DNA of 64,000 nt, taken from the NCBI RefSeq assembly GCF_003957295.1, contig NZ_RQPJ01000021.1, positions 542,210-606,209 of the forward strand, in the 5' to 3' direction. The first letter of the stretch is position 1, and every line of letters starts with the position of its first letter. The notes under the pieces are model-generated. The model had not been told where the DNA came from. It did no database searches and worked only from the letters and a program-made list of their open reading frames with translations. The position numbers were made by a program, and so were the translations under genes. The stretch is from Arenibacter aquaticus (GTDB lineage Bacteria > Bacteroidota > Bacteroidia > Flavobacteriales > Flavobacteriaceae). Positions 29,397-38,103 of this stretch are shown piece after piece.

Positions 29397-30503
29397 TTAA
29401 ACGCCTTCATTTTTATTAAAGGAGACCATCTGCTGTATGGTCAACATTATTCTATCCAATAAAAAACCGATGATACCAATGACAAACATGGCGACTATAA
29501 TTTTTGAGTTGGAGTCCATGGCACCATTCTGGAATTCCTCCCAAACAAATGACCCCAACCCTGGGCTCTGAGCCAAAAGTTCTATGGCTATCAGAACCAT
29601 CCAAGCCACCGAAAGTGTTATCCTAAGTCCGGTAAAAATTAGCGGTAAGGAAGAAGGGAGGATTACCTTGAACACCTTTTGTACCGCCCCCAATTTTAAT
29701 ACTTTGGCCACATTAATATAATCCTTGTCCACGGAGGCAACGCCCATGGCGGTATTGACCAATGTTGGCCACATGGCACATAGTCCTACACTTATAAAAG
29801 AAATAATAAAGGCACTGTCCGACTCTGAATTTTTGGTCATTGTTTTTACGATCATAAAGACCAGCAATAGCCAAACAACTGGGGAAACGGGTTTTAAAAT
29901 TTGGATCAACCAATTTACCGAGCTTCTAAGGGTATCGCTAAGACCTATTAGAATACCGATGGGCACCGCGATCAATAGGGCCAAGAGGAATCCTGCAAAA
30001 ACTGTTTTTAGACTAGTCATTATTTGATCTACAAATGATGGACGACCCGTATAGGTTATGGCATCCTTACCTTCTGCAATTCGCTTGGCATTCATGGCAG
30101 CTGTTTTTTCCTTAAAGGCCAGTTTATCGGCTCTTATAGCATTATGATCTTTAAGTAAGGATTTATAGGAAGCCCAAACCTGTGCCGGGGAGGGCAAGGT
30201 GTTTGGTTGGCAGCCAGTTTCACCGGCTGCAATACAGGCCCTCATTTCATCTGCGGCCTTTTCTCCCTGATCATTGAGGGCCTTTTCAATTTTGAAATCG
30301 GCCTCCATATTGTACAGCGCCTTGGCACCGGAATGCCAAAGCCCTATAAATAACAATATCGAGGCCAATGGGGCAACTACCTTTTTCAGCATTAGCGTAA
30401 CCCCGTCCTTTCCAATTTTTCCGGAAAAAAGATTGGATAGGCTTTTTAGGCTTCCTAGACCTATTAGCTGTGTAACCTTCTGCATTGTTAGACTCTGTTT
30501 CAT
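29397..30503 (-). CDS. nrtB: Nitrate-type ABC transporter permease with a large insertion
   Basis: The 368-residue permease has a first membrane helix at about 40-60, then a hydrophilic insert of about 100 residues (about 65-165, rich in Ala and charged residues), then the BPD_transp_1 core with about five helices and the EAA loop (MVLIAIELLAQSPGLGSFVW). Usual NrtB-type permeases are about 250-300 residues, so the insert explains the extra length. It is the second gene of the operon, 19 nt after nrtA. The place between nrtA and two ATPases supports nitrate import; sulfonate-type specificity is the main alternative and is made unlikely by the neighbours. Confidence 0.92.
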   Translation of the reverse strand: MKQSLTMQKVTQLIGLGSLKSLSNLFSGKIGKDGVTLMLKKVVAPLASILLFIGLWHSGAKALYNMEADFKIEKALNDQGEKAADEMRACIAAGETGCQPNTLPSPAQVWASYKSLLKDHNAIRADKLAFKEKTAAMNAKRIAEGKDAITYTGRPSFVDQIMTSLKTVFAGFLLALLIAVPIGILIGLSDTLRSSVNWLIQILKPVSPVVWLLLVFMIVKTMTKNSESDSAFIISFISVGLCAMWPTLVNTAMGVASVDKDYINVAKVLKLGAVQKVFKVILPSSLPLIFTGLRITLSVAWMVLIAIELLAQSPGLGSFVWEEFQNGAMDSNSKIIVAMFVIGIIGFLLDRIMLTIQQMVSFNKNEGV

Positions 30504-30522
30504 CTTCTGTGGTTTTATTTGT

Positions 30523-31902
30523 TTAGTCCTTGTTTCCTATAGCAAAACTGTTAATGTATCCAATAGGGTCCTTTGCATCATAGGAATTCCCATCTATAAA
30601 GTCGGTCGTAACCGGTTTATAACCGTCGGTATTGGGGATATCCGAAGCAGGAATATGTCCTTCGGCAACCAATAGTTCAGCAGCTTTCTTCCATACATCG
30701 GGTCGATAGATTTCTGAAATCGTCTCTTTGTACCAGTTTGCCGGTTTGGCATCCGGGATTTGGCCCCATCGTCTCATTTGGGTCAAGAACCATATACCGT
30801 CTGAGTAGAAGGGATAGGTTGCGTTATATTTGTAGAAAACGTTAAAGTCGGGCATAGACCGCTTGTCGCCTTTTTCAAATTCAAAAGTTCCTGTCATGGA
30901 GTTAGCCAATACTACCTCGTCTGCTCCAACGTATTGTGGCATGGACAGAATCTTGACCGCTTCTGCTCTATTGTCTGGTTCATCCAACCACTTACCAGCA
31001 CGTATTAGAGCTTTGGTAATGGCTATAGCCGTATTGGGGTTCTCTTCAACAAATTTCTTGGTCATCACAAAGACCTTTTCCGGATTGTTCTTCCAAATAT
31101 CATAATTGGTAGTTACGGGTACGCCAATACCCTTAAAAACGGCCTGTTGGTTCCATGGTTCCCCCACGCAATACCCATATATAGTACCGGCTTCCAAGGT
31201 AGCTGGCATCTGTGGTGGAGGGGTAACGGACAATAGTACATCTGCTCCTATTTGACCCTGAACATTATCCTTGGTATACATCCCAGGATGAACACCAGCT
31301 GCCGCCAACCAATATCGGATCTCGTAATTATGGGTAGAAACAGGAAATACCATTCCCATTTTAAAGGGCTTACCACTGTTTTTATACTCCTTTATAACAG
31401 GCTTTAGGGCATCTGCCTTGATAGGGTGAATAGGCTTACCGCCCTCGTCCTTGGGGACATTTGGTTTCATTTTAGACCAAACATCATTGGATACGGTTAT
31501 GCCATTTCCATTTAAATCCATGGAAAATGGGGTTACCAATTCAGCTTGTCTTCCAAAGCCAGCCCCAGCAGCAATTGGCTGACCTGCTAGCATATGTGAC
31601 CCATCCAATTGTCCGTCTATAACTCTATCCAAAATATTTTTCCAATTGGATTGCGCCTCTACGGACACAAATAGCCCCTCCTCCTCAAAGAAGCCTTTTT
31701 CCTTGGCAATTGCCAATGGAGCCATATCGGTGAGTTTTATGAACCCAAAGGTTAACTGTGGTTTTTCAATTTCCAGGGATGTCTTTGATAATCCGGTAGT
31801 CGTCTCTGATGTTTTCTTAACCTTATCCCCGCAAGAGGTAAGGATCTGGAATAAGACAAGAATTAAAGTGGTTGTTTTAAGTAGTGGTTTCATATCTATC
31901 AT
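30523..31902 (-). CDS. nrtA: Nitrate-type ABC transporter substrate-binding lipoprotein
   Basis: The 459-residue protein has a lipoprotein signal with lipobox ILTSC near residue 23 and a CmpA/NrtA-like binding fold ([46 protein letters not shown]). It would catch nitrate at the outer face of the inner membrane for the NrtB permease. It is the first gene of nrtA-nrtB-nrtC-nrtD-barrel. Two ATGs, at 31902 and 31893, are both possible starts; the second is closer to the usual signal-peptide length. Two TACGTA-type boxes flank its promoter. Confidence 0.93.
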   Translation of the reverse strand: MIDMKPLLKTTTLILVLFQILTSCGDKVKKTSETTTGLSKTSLEIEKPQLTFGFIKLTDMAPLAIAKEKGFFEEEGLFVSVEAQSNWKNILDRVIDGQLDGSHMLAGQPIAAGAGFGRQAELVTPFSMDLNGNGITVSNDVWSKMKPNVPKDEGGKPIHPIKADALKPVIKEYKNSGKPFKMGMVFPVSTHNYEIRYWLAAAGVHPGMYTKDNVQGQIGADVLLSVTPPPQMPATLEAGTIYGYCVGEPWNQQAVFKGIGVPVTTNYDIWKNNPEKVFVMTKKFVEENPNTAIAITKALIRAGKWLDEPDNRAEAVKILSMPQYVGADEVVLANSMTGTFEFEKGDKRSMPDFNVFYKYNATYPFYSDGIWFLTQMRRWGQIPDAKPANWYKETISEIYRPDVWKKAAELLVAEGHIPASDIPNTDGYKPVTTDFIDGNSYDAKDPIGYINSFAIGNKD

Positions 31903-31914
31903 TTTAAGTTATTC

Positions 31915-31961
31915 TACGTACTAATACTTATATTTTACAAATGTATACGTAATACAACTTA
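31915..31961 (-). promoter_or_regulatory. nrtA promoter: TACATTTG element between two TACGTA-type boxes
   Basis: The minus strand has the exact -7 element TACATTTG at 31945-31938. Directly upstream lies TACGTAATACAACTTA (plus-strand reading, 31946-31961), and just downstream, around the expected start of transcription, TACGTACTAATACTTA (31915-31930). The second box is only 13 nt from the ATG, so a protein bound there could repress, unlike the upstream boxes at nasA and cobA. Confidence 0.55.
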
Positions 31962-32166
31962 GGTGGTATGTTATAGCACATATAAAAACCACTTTTTTGA
32001 CCATAGGCAAAACTGCGAAAACACAGGGAAATAGATTATCTACCTGTTATTCAATAAAATACCTGAACAACAAGTCTATGATAATCAGGTAATAGTACGT
32101 ATAGTGATAGCTTTTTGCAGCGATTCTTTTAATGTTATTGGGATTACATTAATCATTTTTCCAAAT

Positions 32167-32196
32167 AAAAATAGCTGCAACAAGCAGCTATTTTTT
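32167..32196. terminator. Bidirectional rho-independent terminator after the FNR-like gene
   Basis: AAAAATAGCTGC (32167-32178) pairs with GCAGCTATTTTT (32184-32195) around a 5-nt loop. A/T runs on both sides make it work on either strand. It ends the narK-fnr transcript (minus), 24 nt beyond the stop. The rest of the 317-nt gap 31903-32219 holds the nrtA promoter and no gene. Confidence 0.85.
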
Positions 32197-32219
32197 ATAT
32201 TCAGTGGGGTTAAAGAAAT

Positions 32220-32996
32220 CTACCCATCAAGGAAAAAATTGTGATCGGATATTTCCTTTTTTAGCAGTTCAATATTAGGGCACCCTATTCTTTTTCCATT
32301 GGCTGTGATCAATTTTTCTTTTTTTAGAATTGAAAATATGCGGATTACCTGTTCCTCGGTTGTACCGGCATAATCGGCGTATTCCCTCCTACTCAATGCC
32401 AAATCTATATACCCGTTTACATTGCCAAATTTTCTATGTAGGTATAATAATGTATCAATGACCCTTTCCCTAACAGTCATTTGGGATATTGATTTTACCT
32501 TTGCTTCACTTTTGTTGAGTTCGTTGGCGTAGAATAGCATGAGGTCATAAGTGAAGGAAGGGTCACTTTTCAATACTTGCTGAAGCAGTTCTTTTGAAAA
32601 GTAGCAAAGGCTGGTGTTTTCCAAGGCAATAGCTCCAATGGAATAATATTCTTCTGTTCCAAAACCTCTATGGCCTATAATTTCTCCGGCTTTGGCAAAA
32701 CGCACAATCTGTTCCCTGCCATTGATACCGGTTCTGTAGACTTTTACTTTGCCATGTAAGATAAAGAACAGCCCGTTTACAGGTGCGCCTTCAATAACAA
32801 ATTGCTGTCCTTTTTTGCATTGGATTTCTGTTTTCTTATCTACAAAAATTCTTACTGCGGAAGAAGCCATGTTCTTATTAATGAGGCAGTTAATATTTTC
32901 GCAGCTATTACAATCCTTACCGGCTATGCTATACTTAGCGGTCTTTTTTATTGGTCTGTAAAGGGTCGTGTTTTCCAAAATAAATTTATTTTTCAA
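32220..32996 (-). CDS. Crp/Fnr-family regulator with FNR-like cysteine set
   Basis: The 258-residue protein has an N-terminal cysteine cluster C29-x2-C32-x4-C37 (DCNSCENINC), a cyclic-nucleotide-type beta roll, a further Cys131 in ALENTSLCYF, and a C-terminal winged helix (about 190-245). E. coli FNR holds an oxygen-labile [4Fe-4S] with C20, C23, C29 and C122, and its C122 lies in ALETSMVCEI, which lines up with Cys131 here. In the recognition helix FNR has E..SR where this protein has EQVIR, so its DNA site may differ. The start is a TTG at 32996 overlapping narK by 11 nt (a TTG at 32978 is also possible); the first ATG, at 32870, would remove the cysteines. Oxygen or NO sensing is inference. 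Confidence 0.88.
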   Translation of the reverse strand: MKNKFILENTTLYRPIKKTAKYSIAGKDCNSCENINCLINKNMASSAVRIFVDKKTEIQCKKGQQFVIEGAPVNGLFFILHGKVKVYRTGINGREQIVRFAKAGEIIGHRGFGTEEYYSIGAIALENTSLCYFSKELLQQVLKSDPSFTYDLMLFYANELNKSEAKVKSISQMTVRERVIDTLLYLHRKFGNVNGYIDLALSRREYADYAGTTEEQVIRIFSILKKEKLITANGKRIGCPNIELLKKEISDHNFFLDG

Positions 32997-34395
32997 CAGT
33001 TGACAGGGTCATTTGACCAATATCTCCCCGCTTCTCTTCGGAGGTCGCAAATTTTATGGTTAAGGATAATGCCGCCGCGGTGATTATGCATCCACCTATA
33101 ATAAAATATCCGCTGGAAACGGCGGTTGCCGAAGCAGTGGTTTGTGCTGCTTTAATGGCCTGCTGGCCCAATTCACTATTGGCGGCTATAGCGGCACTTT
33201 CGGCTACGGCCGACTTGGACTTGAGAAGCATGGCGGCCAAAAACGCACCAACATTACCTCCTGCTCCAACAATACCCGAAATGGAGCCAATGGCTTTTTT
33301 ATTAATGAAAGGAACAACCGAAAAAGTGGCCCCTTCTGCCATTTGCACTGTAAGACTAAAGGCTATTAAGAATATCATCCCGATAACCAAACTGCTGGTA
33401 AGGGAGAAAATAGAAAGCATGAGCCCTTCAATAGCCATAATGAGTGCGAGAAAAATAACCCTTCCCCGTAAACCCTTTAATTTTCCGAACAAGTCACCAA
33501 AAAAACCACCTAAGGTCCTGGCAAAAATATTCATTAATGCAAATGAAAGCACCAAATTCCCTGCAGTGGATCTGTTCAATCCAAATCTATTCTGCAAATA
33601 ATCGTCCATAGTGCCGTATACGGTAAGTTCAATGCCAAAACATGCAGCGTATACCAAGAAAAGAATCCATACCCTATAGTCTTTTAAGGTATCCAAAAAT
33701 GGTACTTCATCTTTTTTAAGATTTGGCATTTTACCTTCCTTTTTCAAATCCTTGTAATTTCCTTCCGGGGTATCCTGGGTAAAATAAAAATAAATGATTC
33801 CCATAGAAAAGCATATTACCCCAGCTATAACCATTGAGTATCGCCAAGCTATTTCTTCTAATATACCAAAACTTACCACGGCAGCGGCAATCAATGGCAT
33901 GCCCAACCTATTGGCTCCCCCACCTAGATTACCCCAGCCTGCAGAGGTGGCATTGGCGGTACCTACAATATTTGGTGCAAACATAATAGAGGTATGGAAT
34001 TGGGTGATTACAAAAGAAGCTCCAATAAAACCAATAAATAATCTACAAACCAAAAATTGAAGGGGAGTTTGCACAAAACCCAACAGTATGACCGGGATGG
34101 CACCCAATATTAATAAATAGGTATAACATAGTCTTGGTCCGTATTTATCACAAAGTTTCCCGATAAGTAAACGGGCAAATACAGTACCGGACACCGCCAA
34201 AATAATGGAGTTCCATTTTTGGGTGGGCGTTAATCCCAAATCTTTAACCACATCGGGCATAAAAGGAACAATGCCAAACCACGCAAAGAAGCAGGTGAAA
34301 AAGGCAATTGAGGTTATCCAAAAAGTTCGGGTTGGTAAACTTTTAAAGTTTAAAAGATCCAGTTTGGTTGCTTTTGTAGAGGTTAATTCCTTCAT
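32986..34395 (-). CDS. narK: NarK/NasA-type MFS nitrate/nitrite transporter
   Basis: The 469-residue protein has 12 predicted membrane helices. The start FWITSIAFFTCFFAWFGIVP and the glycine-rich segments ATSAGWGNLGGGANRLGMPL and ISGIVGAGGNVGAF match the nitrate signature of the NNP family, and Arg residues in helices 2 and 8 (SGTVFARLLIGKLCDKYG; NIFARTLGGFFGDLFG) are those that bind nitrate in this family. It gives a second nitrate uptake route beside the ABC system, or exports nitrite. It is followed by the overlapping FNR-like gene, so both share a transcript. Three TACGTA motifs lie upstream. Confidence 0.95.
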   Translation of the reverse strand: MKELTSTKATKLDLLNFKSLPTRTFWITSIAFFTCFFAWFGIVPFMPDVVKDLGLTPTQKWNSIILAVSGTVFARLLIGKLCDKYGPRLCYTYLLILGAIPVILLGFVQTPLQFLVCRLFIGFIGASFVITQFHTSIMFAPNIVGTANATSAGWGNLGGGANRLGMPLIAAAVVSFGILEEIAWRYSMVIAGVICFSMGIIYFYFTQDTPEGNYKDLKKEGKMPNLKKDEVPFLDTLKDYRVWILFLVYAACFGIELTVYGTMDDYLQNRFGLNRSTAGNLVLSFALMNIFARTLGGFFGDLFGKLKGLRGRVIFLALIMAIEGLMLSIFSLTSSLVIGMIFLIAFSLTVQMAEGATFSVVPFINKKAIGSISGIVGAGGNVGAFLAAMLLKSKSAVAESAAIAANSELGQQAIKAAQTTASATAVSSGYFIIGGCIITAAALSLTIKFATSEEKRGDIGQMTLSTVEK

Positions 34396-34435
34396 ATCTG
34401 AATTGTTTTAAGAGTTCAAGTTACTTGGTACAATT

Positions 34436-34480
34436 CAAAATTAAGTATTTCTACGTAGTATTACGTAAATTTATTACGTA
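34436..34480 (-). promoter_or_regulatory. narK promoter: TAATTTTG element and triple TACGTA
   Basis: The minus strand has the exact -7 element TAATTTTG at 34443-34436. Upstream, TACGTAGTATTACGTA (34452-34467) is an exact tandem box, and a third TACGTA lies at 34475-34480. The tandem box covers the place of the -33 element, which is otherwise poor. Confidence 0.6.
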
Positions 34481-34594
34481 ATTACCGGATTTGATTTAAT
34501 TTTTGTCTAAATAGGAAAAAATGGGTGCCAATATTAGGGATTTATATAAATTAGTTGTCCTATACCTACATATATCTAAATAAAACTATCTCCC

Positions 34595-35365
34595 CTACCT
34601 GTGGGAAAACAAAGCTCTTTGTATTTCCTCTTCAAAAAAGGAAGGATGCTCAGCTACTACTTCCCCTATAACAATTATTCCGGGCTGTGATAAATCTATA
34701 TTATTGACTATGGACTTGGTGTCTTTTAACAAGGTCGTAATGCAGGACTCCTTTTTCATGGTGCCATTCTGAATAATAGCCAAAGGAGTGTTGTCACTTC
34801 TATATTGACCAACTATGTTAGCAATATCAAGGAGTCTGCGAGTACCCATTAGAATTACCATTGTGGCAGAGGATTGTGCGGCTAAGCTAAGGTCTTCGGA
34901 AAATGTACCGTCTCGTTTAGTGGCTGTCATGACCCAAAAGCTACTGCTTAATCCTCTTCGGGTAACCGGTATTCCTTGGCTGGCCGGCACGGCAATGGAG
35001 CTGCTTAGCCCTGGAACAATATCAACGGGGATGCCAAAGGATTCCACATAGTCCATTTCCTCGCTTCCCCTTCCAAATACAAAAGGATCTCCCCCTTTTA
35101 GACGTACTACGTGACCGTATTGATAAGCGTTATCTACAATTAGCCTATTTATATCGTCCTGGGTAAAGGAATGTTCTCCACATCGCTTTCCTACGTATAT
35201 ATTAGGTATATGGTCAAATTCTTTTAGTAGTTCTGTACTTACCAGGGCGTCGTACAATATTATGTCTGCCTTTTGCAAGGTCTTGTAACCGCGAAGAGTA
35301 ATAAGGTCGCTACTTCCCGGTCCTGCGCCTACTAAGCTTACTTTTGGTTCTTTAGATTTGCTCAT
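34595..35365 (-). CDS. cobA: Uroporphyrinogen-III C-methyltransferase (SUMT)
   Basis: The 256-residue enzyme uses SAM to methylate uroporphyrinogen III to precorrin-2, the first step to siroheme, the cofactor of NirB. It shows the family start VSLVGAGPGSSDLITLRGYK, then ADIILYDALVS, the RLKGGDPFVFGRG block and VPGLSSSIAVPA. It covers only the SUMT part of CysG; the dehydrogenase/ferrochelatase is not in the window. It is divergent from nirB across 125 nt that hold shared TACGTA boxes, fitting joint control of enzyme and cofactor. Confidence 0.95.
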   Translation of the reverse strand: MSKSKEPKVSLVGAGPGSSDLITLRGYKTLQKADIILYDALVSTELLKEFDHIPNIYVGKRCGEHSFTQDDINRLIVDNAYQYGHVVRLKGGDPFVFGRGSEEMDYVESFGIPVDIVPGLSSSIAVPASQGIPVTRRGLSSSFWVMTATKRDGTFSEDLSLAAQSSATMVILMGTRRLLDIANIVGQYRSDNTPLAIIQNGTMKKESCITTLLKDTKSIVNNIDLSQPGIIVIGEVVAEHPSFFEEEIQRALFSHR

Positions 35366-35405
35366 GATTTCCGATATTTTAGTGATGTCATTAAGGATTT
35401 CGCAA

Positions 35406-35491
35406 CAAAGCTACGTATTTATTTCCATAAAAACACTTAATAATTACGTAATAATACGTAATATTGCTCTGTAATCATAAATGTATACGTA
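35406..35491. promoter_or_regulatory. cobA/nirB divergent promoter with four TACGTA motifs
   Basis: TACGTA occurs at 35412-35417, 35445-35450, 35455-35460 and 35486-35491. The middle two form the exact tandem box TACGTAATAATACGTA. For cobA the minus strand has TAGCTTTG at 35413-35406, an exact -7 element, with the tandem box edge 32 nt upstream. For nirB the best candidate is TAATATTG (35459-35466), one mismatch from consensus and overlapping the box, so its start is unsure. Confidence 0.6.
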
Positions 35492-38007
35492 TGAAGACCA
35501 TAATAGTAGTTGGGAACGGGATGGTTGGATACAAATTCTGTGAGAAATTTGTCGCCAAGGTAAACAAGGAATCTTTTAAACTAATTGTTTTTGGGGAAGA
35601 GCCAAGAGTAGCCTATGATAGGGTGCATTTAAGTGAATATTTTGAAAATGCAGATGCAGAGCGACTATCCATGGCTCCGAGGTCATGGTATGAGGAGAAT
35701 AATATTGAGTTGTATACCCATGAACGGGTAACGGATATACATAGGGGTTCTAAAACCATAACTACCCTAAGTGAAAAAACCTTTAACTATGATTATTTGG
35801 TTTTGGCCACTGGGTCTACTCCTTTTGTTCCCCAAATTAATGGTGTTGATAAGGAGGGCGTTTTTGTATATAGAACTATAGAAGATCTGGAAGAGACCCT
35901 AGATTATGCCAAAAAAATAAAAGAAAAAGTGACCTTGCCCAAAGCTGCCATATTAGGTGGTGGGTTATTAGGCCTGGAGGCAGCTAAAGCCGTTATGGAT
36001 ATGGGGCTGGAACCCCACGTAGTGGAATTTGCCCCTAAGCTTATGCCAAGACAGTTGGATACAAGGAGTAGCAAGGTGTTGCAGGTAAAACTGGAATCAA
36101 TGGGAATCAATGTTCACCTTAGTAAGGCCACCAATCAAATTTTAGGCAACGGTCATATTATAGGAATGGAATTTGGTGAGGATGATGTACTCAATGTGGA
36201 TATGTTGATTATTTCTGCTGGAATACGGCCCCGGGATGAACTTGGGAAAAGCTGTGGTTTAAAAATGGGTACCAGAGGTGGTATTGTAGTGGATAATAAA
36301 ATGAGAACCTCTGACCCTGACATATTTGCCATTGGGGAAATAGCTCTTTACAATCAAATGATATATGGTCTAGTGGCTCCTGGTTATGAGATGGCAGGGG
36401 TAGCCGTGGACCAAATTCTAGGTGAGCAAAGTACTACTATGGCCGAGGAGATAGATATGTCTACCAAATTAAAATTGATAGGTGTTGATGTAGCTAGTTT
36501 TGGTACTCCCTTTATGCCTGCCGAAAAAGGGCATTCTATCATTTTTGAGAATAAAACGGAAAGCCTGTACAAGCGAATCAACGTAAGTCATGATGGCAAG
36601 AAACTCTTGGGTGGTATTCTCGTAGGCGATGCCAACGATTATAATATGTTATTGCAGATGTACCTCAATGAAATGCCCTTGCCCAAAAACCCCGAAAATT
36701 TAATTTTAGGAAGCCGGGGCGGCGAAGATGTTTCTTTTGGAAGTGCCATGGATTTGCCAGATGCAGCGGTAGTTTGCTCCTGTGAGGCCGTGACCAAAGG
36801 CCAAATATGCTGTTCGGTAAAGGATGATGGCAATGAATCTGTTAAGGCAATAGCCAAAGCCACAAAGGCTACAACAGGTTGTGGTGGTTGTAAGCCAATG
36901 GTAAATGACTTGGTAAAGGAGAGTCTCAAATCGCTTGGTAAGGTTGTAAAGGAATCTATTTGTGAGCATTTTGAGTACTCCAGACAGGAATTATATGATA
37001 TTGTAAAACTAAAAAAGGTATCGGACTATGATACCTTATTGGATGAAGTGGGCAAAGGGCACGGATGTGAAATTTGTAAGCCGGCAATTGCCTCCATATT
37101 TGCCAGTATTTATAATGAAACCGCCAATAGGCAGGAAACCATACAGGATACCAACGATAGGTTTTTGGCAAATATTCAAAGAAATGGAACTTATTCGGTA
37201 GTACCTAGGGTGGCAGCGGGAGAAATTACCCCAAAACAACTTTTGGCGATAGGCCGAATAGCACAAAAATATGACCTGTATACCAAGATAACCGGGGGGC
37301 AGCGTATTGATATGTTTGGTGCCCAATTGCACGAATTGCCACTTATTTGGGAAGAATTGATTGCTGAAGGTTTTGAAACTGGTCAGGCCTATGGAAAATC
37401 CCTCAGGACAGTGAAAAGTTGTGTGGGTTCAACCTGGTGTCGTTATGGGATGGACGAGAGCGTCACCTTTGCCATAGACATAGAGAATCGGTATAAGGGT
37501 ATCCGATCACCCCATAAAATTAAAGGAGGTGTATCTGGTTGTATACGTGAATGTGCCGAGGCCAGGAACAAGGATTTTGGGTTTATAGCTGTAGAAGGTG
37601 GCTGGAACGTTTATATATGTGGTAATGGCGGGGCCAACCCCAAACACGCCCAACTATTGGCCGAAAAAGTTGACAAAGCAACAGCAACCCAATATGTAGA
37701 CCGATTCTTAATGTATTACATACAAACAGCACCTCCCCTAACCCGAACAGCAGCCTGGTTAGAAAAACTGGATGGAGGAATAGATTATGTGAAGGATGTG
37801 GTTATCAATGATTGTTTAGGAATTGCAGAGGAGTTGGATCAGGGTATGCAGAATTTGGTGGATACCTATAAATGCGAATGGAAAGAGGCCGTTGAGAACC
37901 CGGAAATAAGAGCTAGATATACCCATTTTGTAAATTCGGAAGAACAGGATGATACCATTGAGTTTGTTTCTTTAAGAGAACAAAAAATGCCCAAGGCCTG
38001 GGCCTGA
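35491..38007 (+). CDS. nirB: NAD(P)H-dependent nitrite reductase, large subunit
   Basis: I choose the ATG at 35491 (838 residues), which gives the usual start MKTIIVVGNGMVGYKF; an upstream TTG at 35464 would add nine odd residues. Domains: FAD/NAD oxidoreductase (about 1-410), BFD-like [2Fe-2S] (about 425-475, VCSCEAV ... TGCGGCKP), a second BFD-like segment (about 490-545, GHGCEICKP), then the sulfite-reductase-type region with the [4Fe-4S]-siroheme cysteines (SCVGSTWC near 640 and GCIREC near 685). It reduces nitrite to ammonium in the cytoplasm. It heads the plus-strand run nirB-nirD-DUF4202-kinase. Confidence 0.96.
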   Translation: MKTIIVVGNGMVGYKFCEKFVAKVNKESFKLIVFGEEPRVAYDRVHLSEYFENADAERLSMAPRSWYEENNIELYTHERVTDIHRGSKTITTLSEKTFNYDYLVLATGSTPFVPQINGVDKEGVFVYRTIEDLEETLDYAKKIKEKVTLPKAAILGGGLLGLEAAKAVMDMGLEPHVVEFAPKLMPRQLDTRSSKVLQVKLESMGINVHLSKATNQILGNGHIIGMEFGEDDVLNVDMLIISAGIRPRDELGKSCGLKMGTRGGIVVDNKMRTSDPDIFAIGEIALYNQMIYGLVAPGYEMAGVAVDQILGEQSTTMAEEIDMSTKLKLIGVDVASFGTPFMPAEKGHSIIFENKTESLYKRINVSHDGKKLLGGILVGDANDYNMLLQMYLNEMPLPKNPENLILGSRGGEDVSFGSAMDLPDAAVVCSCEAVTKGQICCSVKDDGNESVKAIAKATKATTGCGGCKPMVNDLVKESLKSLGKVVKESICEHFEYSRQELYDIVKLKKVSDYDTLLDEVGKGHGCEICKPAIASIFASIYNETANRQETIQDTNDRFLANIQRNGTYSVVPRVAAGEITPKQLLAIGRIAQKYDLYTKITGGQRIDMFGAQLHELPLIWEELIAEGFETGQAYGKSLRTVKSCVGSTWCRYGMDESVTFAIDIENRYKGIRSPHKIKGGVSGCIRECAEARNKDFGFIAVEGGWNVYICGNGGANPKHAQLLAEKVDKATATQYVDRFLMYYIQTAPPLTRTAAWLEKLDGGIDYVKDVVINDCLGIAEELDQGMQNLVDTYKCEWKEAVENPEIRARYTHFVNSEEQDDTIEFVSLREQKMPKAWA

Positions 38008-38103
38008 TGGTTACCCAAAACTTCTTACAATGAGCCTTTTCAAAATTAACAATATTGTCCAACCCCAGGACTCCTAATTTAGGATCCTATTAAAATAAAA
38101 AAG

